Positions 6,570-15,216 of a stretch of DNA of 20,609 bases are shown here, piece by piece. This DNA is from JBQCDV01 sp051960855 (GTDB lineage Bacteria > Actinomycetota > Actinomycetes > JAJZTN01). Under the pieces are notes generated by a model. That model was not told the origin of the DNA, made no database searches, and worked only from the letters and a program-made list of their open reading frames with translations. The DNA lies in assembly GCA_051960855.1 (NCBI GenBank), contig JBQCDV010000194.1, positions 1 through 20,609 of the forward strand, in the 5' to 3' direction. Position 1 is the first letter of the stretch; every line of letters begins with the position of its first letter. The position numbers and the translations under genes were made by a program.

Positions 6570-6604
6570 AGCAGGGGCCGCTCCGTCTCGGAGCGGCCCC
6601 TGCT
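6570..6604 (+). terminator. Hairpin terminator after rplL
   Basis: AGCAGGGGCCGCTCC (6570-6584) pairs over 15 bp with GGAGCGGCCCCTGCT (6590-6604) around a 5-nt loop. It begins 18 nt after the rplL stop codon. No U-tract follows (GCCGTCTCC), so termination may be incomplete. The next gene starts only 49 nt later. Confidence 0.75.
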
Positions 6605-6653
6605 GCCGTCTCCAGCCGCGTAACCCAGTTCACACTCCTTCGTTAGACGCGAC

Positions 6654-7637
6654 GTGGGAGTCGCCATCGAGGTGTCGGGTCTGACCAAGACCTTCGGCCG
6701 CCAGACCATCTGGCAGGACGTCACCCTGACGCTGCCCGCCGGCGAGATCAGCGTCATGCTCGGCCCGTCGGGCACCGGGAAGTCGGTCTTCCTCAAGACT
6801 CTCGTCGGCCTGCTCAAGCCGGACCGCGGCAGCATCGTCATCGACGGCCGCGACCTGACCCGGCTGCGTGAGAGCGAGCTCTACGAGGTCCGCAAGCTCT
6901 TCGGCGTCCTCTTCCAGGACGGCGCGCTGTTCGGGTCGATGAACCTCTTCGACAACATCGCCTTCCCGCTGCGCGAGCACACCCGCAGGTCCGAGAGCGA
7001 CATCAAGCGGACCGTGCTCGAGAAGATGGAAATGGTCGGCCTCCTCGGCAGCGAGAGCAAGCTGCCGGGCGAGATCTCCGGCGGCATGCGCAAGCGCGCC
7101 GGCCTGGCCCGGGCGCTCGTCCTCGACCCCGAGATCATCCTGTTCGACGAGCCGGACTCCGGGCTCGACCCGGTCCGCACGGCCTACCTCAACCAGCTGA
7201 TCGTCGACCTCAACGCCCAGATCGAGGCGACGTTCCTCATCGTCACCCACGACATCAACACCGCCCGAACGGTGCCGGACAACATCGGCCTGCTCTACCA
7301 CCGGCACCTGGCGATGTTCGGGCCGCGGGAGATGCTGCTCTCCAGTGAGGAGCCGGTGGTCCGGCAGTTCCTCAACGCCCAGCGTCAGGGCCCGATCGGC
7401 ATGGCCGAGGAGAAGGACGCCGACGAGCTGGCCGCGGAGCAGGCGGCTCTCGGCGAGCTGCCCCCGCTGCCTCCGATCCCGATGCAGCTCACTCCGAGCG
7501 ACGGCTCCACCCGGGGGACCCAGCGCGAGCCGGGGGCGTGGTGCCGTGAGCATGGCGTCACCCCGCCGCCCGGGTCATTTCAGCCCTTCCAGTCCCGAAC
7601 GTCGTCCGCGGCGCAGCTCGAGCAGGTGGCCTCGTGA
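6654..7637 (+). CDS. mceG: Mce transport system ATP-binding protein (MceG/Mkl)
   Basis: This is the cytoplasmic ATPase that powers Mce lipid import. What is seen: 327 residues with Walker A GPSGTGKS (37-44), Q-loop FQDG (Q88), signature ISGGM (141-145), Walker B IILFDEP (161-167) and H-loop H199. A C-terminal extension runs from ~240 to 327; in Mkl proteins this region is thought to bind the permease partner. The GTG at 6654 gives MGVAIEVSGLTK, matching the MGV start I recall for Mkl proteins, but no Shine-Dalgarno precedes it, so a leaderless or read-through mode is possible. A downstream GTG at 6672 has GGGAG before it and is a less likely alternative. Its stop codon overlaps the next start by 4 nt. 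Confidence 0.93.
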   Translation: MGVAIEVSGLTKTFGRQTIWQDVTLTLPAGEISVMLGPSGTGKSVFLKTLVGLLKPDRGSIVIDGRDLTRLRESELYEVRKLFGVLFQDGALFGSMNLFDNIAFPLREHTRRSESDIKRTVLEKMEMVGLLGSESKLPGEISGGMRKRAGLARALVLDPEIILFDEPDSGLDPVRTAYLNQLIVDLNAQIEATFLIVTHDINTARTVPDNIGLLYHRHLAMFGPREMLLSSEEPVVRQFLNAQRQGPIGMAEEKDADELAAEQAALGELPPLPPIPMQLTPSDGSTRGTQREPGAWCREHGVTPPPGSFQPFQSRTSSAAQLEQVAS

Positions 7638-8440
7638 GCTCCGTGGGTGGAGCCGTCGGCGGCGCCGTTACCGGCGCCGTCACCGGCGCACTGCGGCAGA
7701 GCGGCAGCCTCTTCGCCCTGGGGCTCGACGTGGTCCGGGCCCTGCCGCGCCGCCCGTTCCAGACCGCCGAGCTGATCCAGCAGGCGTGGTTCGTCGCCCG
7801 CGTGACCATCGTGCCGACGGCGCTGGTCGCGATCCCCTTCGGCGCTGTGATCGCCCTGCAGCTCGGCAACCTCACCAAGCAGCTCGGTGCCCAGTCCTAC
7901 ACCGGCGCCGCCAACGTCCTGGCGACCATCCGCGAGGCCAGTCCGATCGTCACAGCCTTGCTCATCTCCGGCGCCGCCGGCTCGGCCATCTGCGCGGACC
8001 TGGGCGCCCGCAAGATCCGCGAGGAGATCGACGCGATGGAGGTGCTCGGCATCTCTCCGATCCAGCGTCTCGTGGTGCCGCGGGTGCTCGCGGCGATGCT
8101 GGTCGCCCTGCTGCTCAACGGCCTGGTCTCCGTCGTCGGTGTCGTCGGGGGCTACTTCTTCAACGTCGTGCTGCAGCACGGCACCCCCGGCGCCTACCTC
8201 GCCTCCTTCACCAGCCTCGCGCAGCCGGCCGACCTCTGGGTGGGTGAGCTCAAGGCCCTGATCTTCGGGCTGATCGCCGCGATCGTCGCCTCCTACAAGG
8301 GGCTCACAGCGGGCGGCGGTCCCAAAGGCGTTGGCGACGCCGTCAACCAGTCGGTCGTCATCACGTTCATGCTGCTATTCGTCGTCAACTTCGTGATCAC
8401 CGCGATCTACTTCCAGCTCGTCCCGCAGAGGCTCGGCTGA
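7634..8440 (+). CDS. yrbEA: MlaE/YrbE-family permease, first copy (YrbEA)
   Basis: This is one of the two integral membrane subunits of the Mce importer. What is seen: 268 residues with a Gly/Ala/Val repeat at the N-terminus (GGAVGGAVTGAVTG), then several membrane helices (~55-80, ~105-122, ~148-180, ~205-222, ~238-262). The MlaE family signature EEIDAMEVLGI is at 130-140 and YKGLTAGGGPKGVG at 221-234. EEIDAMEVLGI is the cytoplasmic coupling-helix region that meets the ATPase. The GTG at 7634 overlaps the mceG stop by 4 nt (GTGA), so translation is probably coupled. Two YrbE proteins in tandem form the usual permease heterodimer. Confidence 0.93.
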   Translation: MSSVGGAVGGAVTGAVTGALRQSGSLFALGLDVVRALPRRPFQTAELIQQAWFVARVTIVPTALVAIPFGAVIALQLGNLTKQLGAQSYTGAANVLATIREASPIVTALLISGAAGSAICADLGARKIREEIDAMEVLGISPIQRLVVPRVLAAMLVALLLNGLVSVVGVVGGYFFNVVLQHGTPGAYLASFTSLAQPADLWVGELKALIFGLIAAIVASYKGLTAGGGPKGVGDAVNQSVVITFMLLFVVNFVITAIYFQLVPQRLG

Positions 8441-9282
8441 TGCTCGCGCTCCTGCAGCGGTCACTCTCGCGACCTGTGCGTCGCCCGCTGGACTTCCTCG
8501 ACGACCTCGGCGCCCAGCTCGCCTTCTACCTGCGCAGCCTCGCCTGGTCCGGTCGCACCGTCCGCCGCTACAAGCGGGAGGTGCTGCGCCTGCTGGCGGA
8601 GGTGAGCCTCGGGACCGGCGCGCTGTCCGTCATCGGCGGCACCGTCGGGGTCATCGCCTTCCTCGCCTTCTTCACCGGGACCGAGGTCGGCCTGCAGGGC
8701 TACGCGGCCCTCAACCAGCTCGGCACCTCGGCGTTCACCGGCTTCATCTCCGCCTACTTCAACACCCGCGAGATCGCCCCCCTGGTCGCTGGCCTCGCGC
8801 TGGCGGCCACGGTCGGCTGCGGCTTCACCGCCCAGCTGGGCTCGATGCGGATCAGCGAGGAGGTCGACGCCCTCGAGGTGATGGGCATCCCGTCGCTGCC
8901 CTTCCTCGTCACGACCCGCATGATCGCCGGGTTCGTCGCCGTGATCCCCCTCTACGTGATCGGGCTGCTGTCCTCCTACGCGGCGACCCGGCTGATCGCG
9001 ACGCGCTACTACGGCCAGTCCACCGGCACGTACGACCACTACTTCCACTTGTTCCTGCCGCCGGGCGACGTGCTGTGGTCGTTCGGCAAGGTGCTCGTCT
9101 TCTCGGTCGTGATCATCCTGGTCCACTGCTACTACGGCTACACCGCCAGCGGCGGCCCCGCCGGCGTCGGCATCGCCGTGGGCAAGGCCGTCCGCACCTC
9201 GATTGTGGCGATCAACGTCATCGACTTCTTCCTCAGCCTCGCCATCTGGGGGGCGACGACGACTGTCCGGATCGCAGGATGA
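8440..9282 (+). CDS. yrbEB: MlaE/YrbE-family permease, second copy (YrbEB)
   Basis: This is the second permease subunit, 280 residues. What is seen: a basic, amphipathic N-terminus (~1-50, with RRYKREVLRLL), then membrane helices at ~60-80, ~112-130, ~158-182, ~213-236 and ~255-272. The family motif EEVDALEVMGI is at 140-150, paralogous to that of YrbEA, and HCYYGYTASGGPAGVG at ~229-244 matches its YKGLTAGGGPKGVG. The ATG at 8440 shares one base with the preceding TGA (TGATG). Its own stop overlaps mceA by 4 nt. Confidence 0.93.
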   Translation: MLALLQRSLSRPVRRPLDFLDDLGAQLAFYLRSLAWSGRTVRRYKREVLRLLAEVSLGTGALSVIGGTVGVIAFLAFFTGTEVGLQGYAALNQLGTSAFTGFISAYFNTREIAPLVAGLALAATVGCGFTAQLGSMRISEEVDALEVMGIPSLPFLVTTRMIAGFVAVIPLYVIGLLSSYAATRLIATRYYGQSTGTYDHYFHLFLPPGDVLWSFGKVLVFSVVIILVHCYYGYTASGGPAGVGIAVGKAVRTSIVAINVIDFFLSLAIWGATTTVRIAG

Positions 9283-10565
9283 CCGGCCTCGGCTTCGCGG
9301 GCAGCCCCACGCGTCGTCGGGTGACGGGGCTGGTCTTCCTTGCGCTGCTCGCGGCCTTGGTCGGGCTGGCCGTGGCCGCCTACCGGCAGGCCTTCACTCC
9401 GGTCGTGCACGTCACCCTGCTCACGGACAGCGTCGGCAACCAGCTTGACCCGCAAGCCGACGTCAAGCTGCGCGGCCTGATCGTCGGTGAGGTCCGCTCG
9501 ATCAGCAGCAACGGCAGGGGTGCCCGACTCGACCTCGCGCTCGACCCCCACACCGTCGGGCTCATCCCGGCCGACGTCCAGGCCCGGCTGCTGCCCAAAA
9601 CGCTGTTCGGCGAGCGCTTTGTCGACCTGGTCGTGCCCCGCGGACCGCTAGGGACCCGCATCGCCGCTGGGGATGTCATCCCTCAGGACCGGTCCCGCAG
9701 CGCCGTCGAGCTCGAGCAGGTCTTCGACCAGGCGCTGCCGCTGCTGCGGACTGTGCCGCCAGCGAAGCTGAACGCCACCCTCAACGCCCTCGCCACCGCC
9801 CTCGAGGGGCGCGGTGACCGGCTGGGCGCCAACCTGCAGCAGGTCGACGCCTACCTGCGCGGCCTCAACCCGTCGCTGCCGACCCTCACTCACGACATCT
9901 CGGCGCTGGCGGATGTCGCCACGACCTACGACGACGCGGCACCCGACCTGCTGGCCCTGCTGCGCGGCGCCTCCGTCACCAGCCGCACCGTCGTCGACGA
10001 GCGCGACCAGCTCGCCGCCTTCCTGCGCAGCACGACAGGACTGGCCGCTACCGCCGGCCAGGTCGTGAGTGAGAACGGTGACCGGATCATCCGGCTCGGT
10101 GAGCTCAGCCGTCCGACGTTGCAGCTGCTGGCCGCCTACAGCCCGGAGTACCCGTGCCTGCTCACGGGACTGGCGGACTGGCAGCCCCGAATCAACCAGG
10201 CGTTCGCGGGCGGCCAGTTCCACATCACGCTCTCGCTCGCGCCACAGCGGCCGGGCTACGCGGTGGGGGAGGAGCCGGACTGGGGTGAGACCCAGGGCCC
10301 GCAGTGCCACGGCCTGCCCGACCCCGCTGTCGACACCGGCGCCAAGCTGCGGGACGGCACGTCGCCGAGCCGGTCGATCCATGGTGGTGCCCCCGCCACG
10401 CCCGGAGGCAGCCCTCTCAGCGGACTGGCCGGCACGGCGCAGGAGCAGCAGGTCGTCTCGAGCCTCGTCGCGCCGTTCCTCGGGGTGCCTGCCGACAAGG
10501 TGCCGCCGATCGCAGACCTCCTGTTCGGGCCACTCGCGCGCGGCACGTCGGTGAGCCAGCGGTGA
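9279..10565 (+). CDS. mceA: Mce family protein A
   Basis: Mce proteins are envelope-anchored MlaD-type subunits thought to assemble as a hexamer forming a tunnel for hydrophobic substrates. What is seen: 428 residues, an N-terminal membrane anchor (~15-35, GLVFLALLAALVGLAVAAY), the MCE domain (~40-120) with PQADVKLRGLIVGEVRSI, a helical region (~130-290) and a C-terminal tail with Gly, Pro and Ser. The start ATGA overlaps the yrbEB stop. The LRGLIVGEV form of the MCE motif and the SPEYPCLLTGL segment fit the first position (MceA) of the six-gene set. It ends 7 nt before mceB. Confidence 0.92.
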   Translation: MTGLGFAGSPTRRRVTGLVFLALLAALVGLAVAAYRQAFTPVVHVTLLTDSVGNQLDPQADVKLRGLIVGEVRSISSNGRGARLDLALDPHTVGLIPADVQARLLPKTLFGERFVDLVVPRGPLGTRIAAGDVIPQDRSRSAVELEQVFDQALPLLRTVPPAKLNATLNALATALEGRGDRLGANLQQVDAYLRGLNPSLPTLTHDISALADVATTYDDAAPDLLALLRGASVTSRTVVDERDQLAAFLRSTTGLAATAGQVVSENGDRIIRLGELSRPTLQLLAAYSPEYPCLLTGLADWQPRINQAFAGGQFHITLSLAPQRPGYAVGEEPDWGETQGPQCHGLPDPAVDTGAKLRDGTSPSRSIHGGAPATPGGSPLSGLAGTAQEQQVVSSLVAPFLGVPADKVPPIADLLFGPLARGTSVSQR

Positions 10566-10572
10566 GGCCACG

Positions 10573-11613
10573 ATGAGCAGCCCCCGCGTCGCGACCCTGT
10601 CCGCCGGCCTCAAGCTCGCGGTGTTCGCCGTCGTCACGCTTGCCGCCACCGGCCTGCTCGCGACCACCATCGGTGCCTTTGCGGGCGGCGACACCGTCTC
10701 CTACCGCGCCCGGTTCAGCGACGTGACGGGCCTGCAGCCCGGCGACGACGTTCGCATCGCGGGGGTGCGGGTGGGCCGGGTCGAGGACGTGAAGGTCGCC
10801 GGAGACGGGCACGCGGAGGTGGGTTTCACCGTCGAGCGGGACCGCCGGATCCCTCGCAGCGCCGTCGTGGTCATCCGCTACCGCAACCTCGTCGGGCAGC
10901 GCTACCTGGCGGTCACCGAAGGGGCCGGAGACTCCCGGCCGCTGCCGGCCGACGGGCTGATCCCGCTGTCGCAGACGCGGCCTGCGCTCGACCTCACCGT
11001 GCTCTTCAACGGCTTCAAGCCGCTGTTCGCCGCGCTGTCGCCTCAGGACGTCAACAAGCTGTCCGGCGAGATCATCTCGGTCCTGCAGGGAGAGGGCGGC
11101 AACCTCGAGTCGCTGCTCGGGCACACCGCCTCGCTGACGTCGGCGCTGGCCGACCGTGACCAGCTCGTCGGGGACACCATCGACAACCTCAACTCCGTCC
11201 TGGGGACCCTTGCCGCCCGCGACGACAAGCTCTCCGATCTCGTCGCGCAGACGCAGCGCTTCGTGTCCGGGCTCAGCGCTGACCGGCAGGCCATCGGCGA
11301 CTCGCTGCAGGGCATCAACGACCTCGCTGGTGCTACCAGCGAGCTCCTCGTGCAGGCTCGCGAGCCCCTGAAGCAGGACGTCTCCTCGCTGGGCGACCTG
11401 GCCGCGACCCTCGACAGCAGCCGCAACCAGAAGGTCCTCGACAGCTTCCTGGGCTTCCTGCCCACCAAGCTCGAGCGGATCAGCCGGACCGCGACCTACG
11501 GCTCGTGGTTCAACTTCTACCTCTGCGACGTCAGCGGCACCGTCCAGCTGCCCACCGGCACCTCCCTGCCCGTCGGCGGCGTGAAGAGCCAGCAGGGGCG
11601 GTGCAGCCGGTGA
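10573..11613 (+). CDS. mceB: Mce family protein B
   Basis: This is the second Mce subunit, 346 residues. What is seen: an N-terminal anchor (~11-33, AGLKLAVFAVVTLAATGLL), the MCE domain (~42-120) with FSDVTGLQPGDDVRIAGVRVGRVEDV, a long helical stretch (~130-300), and the C-terminal motif TYGSWFNFYLCDVSG followed by a Cys near the end (GRCSR). The paired cysteines in this tail could form a disulfide outside the membrane. The ATG at 10573 lies 7 nt after the mceA stop codon with GAGG between. The stop overlaps the GTG of mceC. Confidence 0.92.
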   Translation: MSSPRVATLSAGLKLAVFAVVTLAATGLLATTIGAFAGGDTVSYRARFSDVTGLQPGDDVRIAGVRVGRVEDVKVAGDGHAEVGFTVERDRRIPRSAVVVIRYRNLVGQRYLAVTEGAGDSRPLPADGLIPLSQTRPALDLTVLFNGFKPLFAALSPQDVNKLSGEIISVLQGEGGNLESLLGHTASLTSALADRDQLVGDTIDNLNSVLGTLAARDDKLSDLVAQTQRFVSGLSADRQAIGDSLQGINDLAGATSELLVQAREPLKQDVSSLGDLAATLDSSRNQKVLDSFLGFLPTKLERISRTATYGSWFNFYLCDVSGTVQLPTGTSLPVGGVKSQQGRCSR

Positions 11614-12650
11614 CGCCCTTCCGTGAGCGCAACCCCGTCGTCATCGGCGCCGTCGGTGTCACGGTCATCGCCGTGCTGCTGCTGGCCGCGTTCAACATCG
11701 ACTCGCTGCCCCTGATCGGCCGGGCCGACCACTACGCCGTCGCCCTGTCCGAGGCCGGTGGGCTCAAGAAGGGCGACGACGTCCGGATAGCCGGGGTCAA
11801 GGTGGGGCGGGTCGAGGATGTGACGCTGGAGGGCGACCACGTCCGCGTCGACCTGCGGGTCGACCCCGGCACCCATCTGGGGGACAGGACCACGGCCGCG
11901 GTGAAGATCAAGACACTGCTCGGCCAGAAGCTCCTCATGCTCGAGCCCGCCGGCTCGCGCCCGATGGCCCAGGGCAGCGAGATCCCCGTCAGCCGCACGA
12001 CGAGCGCCTACGACGTGGTCGACGCCTTCAGCGACCTGGCGACAACCGAGCAGCGCATCGACACCGGCCAGCTGTCTCAGGCGCTGGACACGGTCGCGAC
12101 GACCTTCCAGGGCACGCCTGACGAGGTCAAGGGAGCCGTCGACGGCCTCTCGCGGCTCTCCCGGACCATCGCCTCCCGCGACCAGGAGCTGCAGGCGCTC
12201 CTGGCTCACGCCGACGCCGTCACCGGGGTCCTCGACCAGCGCAAAGCTCAGCTCACGCAGCTGCTGGGCGACGGCGAGCTGCTGCTGCAGGAGGTCATCA
12301 AGCGGCGCGAGGCCATCGACTCGCTGCTGCGCACCACCAGCTCCCTCGCCCAGCAGCTCGAGGGTCTCGTGCGGGACAACCGCTCCCAGCTCGCGCCGAG
12401 CCTGCAGCACCTGCGCGGCGTCCTCGCCACGCTGCAACGTCACCGCGACGACCTCGACAGGAGCATCACGCTGATGGCTCCCTTCACCCGCTACTTCGCC
12501 AACACCCTCGGCAGTGGGCCGTGGTTCGACACCTACATCCAGAACCTCGTGCCCCTGCCCGCCGTCCCCGACCTGCCGGGCATCCCGAAGGCATCTGACC
12601 TGCTGAAGACCGACCGGGCGAAGGCCGACCAGCTCAAGGGCCAGCGATGA
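11610..12650 (+). CDS. mceC: Mce family protein C
   Basis: This is the third Mce subunit, 346 residues. What is seen: MTPFRERNPVVIGAVGVTVI with a membrane anchor (~9-28), then the MCE domain (~40-118) with GGLKKGDDVRIAGVKVGRVEDV, a helical coiled segment (~150-290) and a tail ending with short Pro/Leu repeats (LVPLPAVPDLPGIP) and a Lys-rich end. The GTG at 11610 overlaps the mceB stop (GTGA). The open frame extends further upstream, but the family start MTPFRERNP and the overlap support 11610. The MCE core DDVRIAGVKVGRVEDV is nearly the same as in MceB, showing ancient duplication. Confidence 0.92.
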   Translation: MTPFRERNPVVIGAVGVTVIAVLLLAAFNIDSLPLIGRADHYAVALSEAGGLKKGDDVRIAGVKVGRVEDVTLEGDHVRVDLRVDPGTHLGDRTTAAVKIKTLLGQKLLMLEPAGSRPMAQGSEIPVSRTTSAYDVVDAFSDLATTEQRIDTGQLSQALDTVATTFQGTPDEVKGAVDGLSRLSRTIASRDQELQALLAHADAVTGVLDQRKAQLTQLLGDGELLLQEVIKRREAIDSLLRTTSSLAQQLEGLVRDNRSQLAPSLQHLRGVLATLQRHRDDLDRSITLMAPFTRYFANTLGSGPWFDTYIQNLVPLPAVPDLPGIPKASDLLKTDRAKADQLKGQR

Positions 12651-13906
12651 GCGCCCTCGACACGCTGCGGTCGCGTGTGGCCCTGCCCCTGCGCCGGGCC
12701 GGTCACCGTCCAGGTGCCAACGCCGCGTCACGTCCGCGTGCCGCCGCCTGGCGACAGGTCCGTGCCCTGCTCGCAGCCGGACTGGCTGTGCTCGTCGTCC
12801 TCGCCACGATCGCTCTGTGGCCGACGACGGCGCCCGCGACAGCGACAGCGTTCTTCCCTCGCGCCGTCGGCGTCTACCCGGGCTCCGACGTCCGCATCCT
12901 CGGGGTGAAGGTCGGGACCGTCACCGCGGTCGAGCCTCAGGGGACCACGGTGAAGGTCCGTCTCGAGTGGGACGCTTCCCACAAGGTGCCGGCGGACGCG
13001 AAGGCCGTCATCGTGGCCCCGTCGGTCGTCAGCGACCGCTACGTCCAGCTCACGCCCGTCTGGCGCGGCGGTCCTGCCCTCCGCGACGGCGCCACGATCC
13101 CCGAGTCGCGCACGGCGGTGCCCGTCGAGCTCGACCGGATCTACGGCAGCCTCGACGACCTCTCGGTCGCGCTCGGGCCCAACGGTGCGAACAAGGACGG
13201 CTCTCTGTCGCGGCTGCTCGACACCGCGGCGGCCAACCTCGACGGCGAGGGCGGCACGATCCACACCTCGGTGCAGGACCTGTCGCAGGCGGTGCAGACG
13301 CTGGCCGACGGCAAGGACGACCTCTTCGGCACGGTCCGGCACCTGCAGGCGTTCACGTCCGCCCTGGCCGCTGACGACGACACCGTCCGCGCCTTCAACG
13401 CCGACCTCGCCACCGTCGCTGAGCAGCTCTCCGGTGAGCGGGGCGCGCTCGCTCAGGCACTGCACGACCTCGGGACAAGCCTGGGGCAGGTCGCCACCTT
13501 CGTGCGGGACAACAAGGCCGGGCTGGAGGACAACGTCGCCGCCCTCGCCGAGGTCACCCAGGTCCTGGTCAAGCAGCGCGCGGCCCTCGAGGAGCTCGCG
13601 GTCAACGCCCCGACAGCCCTCTCCAACCTCCAGCTCGCCTACAACCCCGACAGCCGCACGCTCGACACCCGCAACAACTTCGAGCAGACCAAGGACCCGC
13701 TGGCCTACCTCTGCTCGCTCGTCACCGGTCTCGCGGCCGCGCCCGGCAAGACCTGTGCGCAGGTGGTGGCGGGCGTCGGGCAGCTGCCCGTCGTGCAGCA
13801 GCTGCTCGCCGACATCGCCGCCGCGCAGACCGGAGGGTCGGCCGCGCTGCCCGGCGGCAGCGCTCCGGACCCCACGCTCGGAGGACTGCTGGGAGGCAGG
13901 CGATGA
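12647..13906 (+). CDS. mceD: Mce family protein D
   Basis: This is the fourth Mce subunit, 419 residues. What is seen: a ~35-residue basic N-terminus, a membrane anchor (~40-58, LLAAGLAVLVVLATIALW), the MCE domain (~65-145) with GVYPGSDVRILGVKVGTVTAV, then a helical region and a Gly/Ala/Pro-rich tail. YNPDSRTLDTRNNF and YLCSLVTGLAAAPGKTC near the C-terminus carry two cysteines. The start ATGA overlaps the mceC stop by 4 nt and its own stop overlaps mceE by 4 nt. The N-terminal extension before the anchor is longer than in MceB and MceC. Confidence 0.92.
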   Translation: MSALDTLRSRVALPLRRAGHRPGANAASRPRAAAWRQVRALLAAGLAVLVVLATIALWPTTAPATATAFFPRAVGVYPGSDVRILGVKVGTVTAVEPQGTTVKVRLEWDASHKVPADAKAVIVAPSVVSDRYVQLTPVWRGGPALRDGATIPESRTAVPVELDRIYGSLDDLSVALGPNGANKDGSLSRLLDTAAANLDGEGGTIHTSVQDLSQAVQTLADGKDDLFGTVRHLQAFTSALAADDDTVRAFNADLATVAEQLSGERGALAQALHDLGTSLGQVATFVRDNKAGLEDNVAALAEVTQVLVKQRAALEELAVNAPTALSNLQLAYNPDSRTLDTRNNFEQTKDPLAYLCSLVTGLAAAPGKTCAQVVAGVGQLPVVQQLLADIAAAQTGGSAALPGGSAPDPTLGGLLGGRR

Positions 13907-15216
13907 CCCCGCTGCGCAGATTCCCGAACGCCGTCCGCGTCGCCGCGCTCGCCGCGGTCGTGGCGCTGGTGCCGGTGCTGTCCGGGTGCCAGGCGGCAGG
14001 CCTGCTGTCCTCGGGAGTCTCCCTGCCCGGCGGCGCAGCCGGGGGCGACGACGTGTACCGCGTCACCGCCGTCTTCGCCGACGTGATGGACCTCGTCCCG
14101 CAGTCGGCGGTGAAGGTCAACGAGGTGACGGTGGGGACCGTCGAGAGCGTGGCCTTGGACGGCTGGAAGGCGAAGGCCGTCCTGCGCCTGCCCGACTCCG
14201 TCCAGCTGCCTGCCAACGCCACCGCCGAGCTGCGACAGACGAGCCTGCTGGGCGAGAAGTACGTCGAGCTGTCACCGCCTGCGACCGGCGCCCAGGGCCG
14301 CCTGGCCGACGGTGCGGTGATCCCCCTCGGGCGGTCGGACCGTACGCCGGAGGTCGAGGAGGTGCTCGGCGCGCTGTCGGCACTCCTCAACGGGGGAGGC
14401 GTCGCCCAGCTGAAGACGATCAACGTCGAGCTGGCCAAGGCGATGTCTGGCCGCGAGTCTGACCTGCGCGACCTGGTGACCCAGCTCGACACGTTTGTCG
14501 GCGGCCTCGACAAGCAGAAGTCCGAGATCGTGCGGGCACTCGAGAGCGTCGACAAGCTCTCCGCCCGTCTCGCCCAGCAGCGGGGCACGATCACGACGGC
14601 GCTCGACAGTATCCCCGGCGGCCTGCGGGTGCTGGCCGACCAGCGGCAGCAGCTCACCGCCATGCTGACCGGTCTGCAGGACCTCGGTGCCAAGGCGACC
14701 GGGGTCATCCGCGCGTCCACCAGCGACACCGCTGCCAACCTGCGCGCGCTGCAGCCCGTGCTCGCGCGGCTCGTCGAGGCCGGGCAGGCCCTGCCGGACA
14801 GCCTCGACCTGCTCGTCACCTATCCGTTCCCGCGCAATGCGGCGACCGCCGTGGTCGGCGACTACACGAATCTCGACCTGCACCTGCGCCTCAACCTGCG
14901 TGACCTCGCCGCCGCGCTCGGGCTGCCCGACACGCTCCCGTCGCTGCCCTCGCTGCCTGCAGTCCCGTCCACGCCGCCGCTGCCCGGCCTGCCGACGACG
15001 GTCCCGTCGCTTCCTCCGCTGCCCTCCCTGCCAGGCGTCCCCGGGCTGCCGACAACACTGCCGACAGCCCTCCCGACGGCCCTTCCGACGGGGCTGCCCA
15101 CCTGCGTCCCGGGGCTCACCTGTCCCTCCGGCGCTTCTGGCGGGTCGTCCGGCGGTGGGTCCGGTGGGTCCGTCGACGACGGGCTCGCGGGGCTGCTGGG
15201 AGGTGGCTTGCAGTGA
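13903..15216 (+). CDS. mceE: Mce family lipoprotein E
   Basis: This is the lipid-anchored Mce subunit, 437 residues. What is seen: a signal peptide MTPLRRFPNAVRVAALAAVVALVPV... ending in the lipobox LSGC with acylated C29, then the MCE domain (~50-130) with AVKVNEVTVGTVESV, and a helical region (~160-300). From ~345 there is a strongly repetitive Leu/Pro/Ser/Thr tail (LPSLPSLPAVPSTPPLPGLP and similar), followed by PTCVPGLTCPSG and a Gly/Ser end. A lipobox at the fifth position is a hallmark of mce operons. Both ends overlap neighbouring genes by 4 nt. The tail may be an extended linker through the cell wall (inference). Confidence 0.93.
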   Translation: MTPLRRFPNAVRVAALAAVVALVPVLSGCQAAGLLSSGVSLPGGAAGGDDVYRVTAVFADVMDLVPQSAVKVNEVTVGTVESVALDGWKAKAVLRLPDSVQLPANATAELRQTSLLGEKYVELSPPATGAQGRLADGAVIPLGRSDRTPEVEEVLGALSALLNGGGVAQLKTINVELAKAMSGRESDLRDLVTQLDTFVGGLDKQKSEIVRALESVDKLSARLAQQRGTITTALDSIPGGLRVLADQRQQLTAMLTGLQDLGAKATGVIRASTSDTAANLRALQPVLARLVEAGQALPDSLDLLVTYPFPRNAATAVVGDYTNLDLHLRLNLRDLAAALGLPDTLPSLPSLPAVPSTPPLPGLPTTVPSLPPLPSLPGVPGLPTTLPTALPTALPTGLPTCVPGLTCPSGASGGSSGGGSGGSVDDGLAGLLGGGLQ

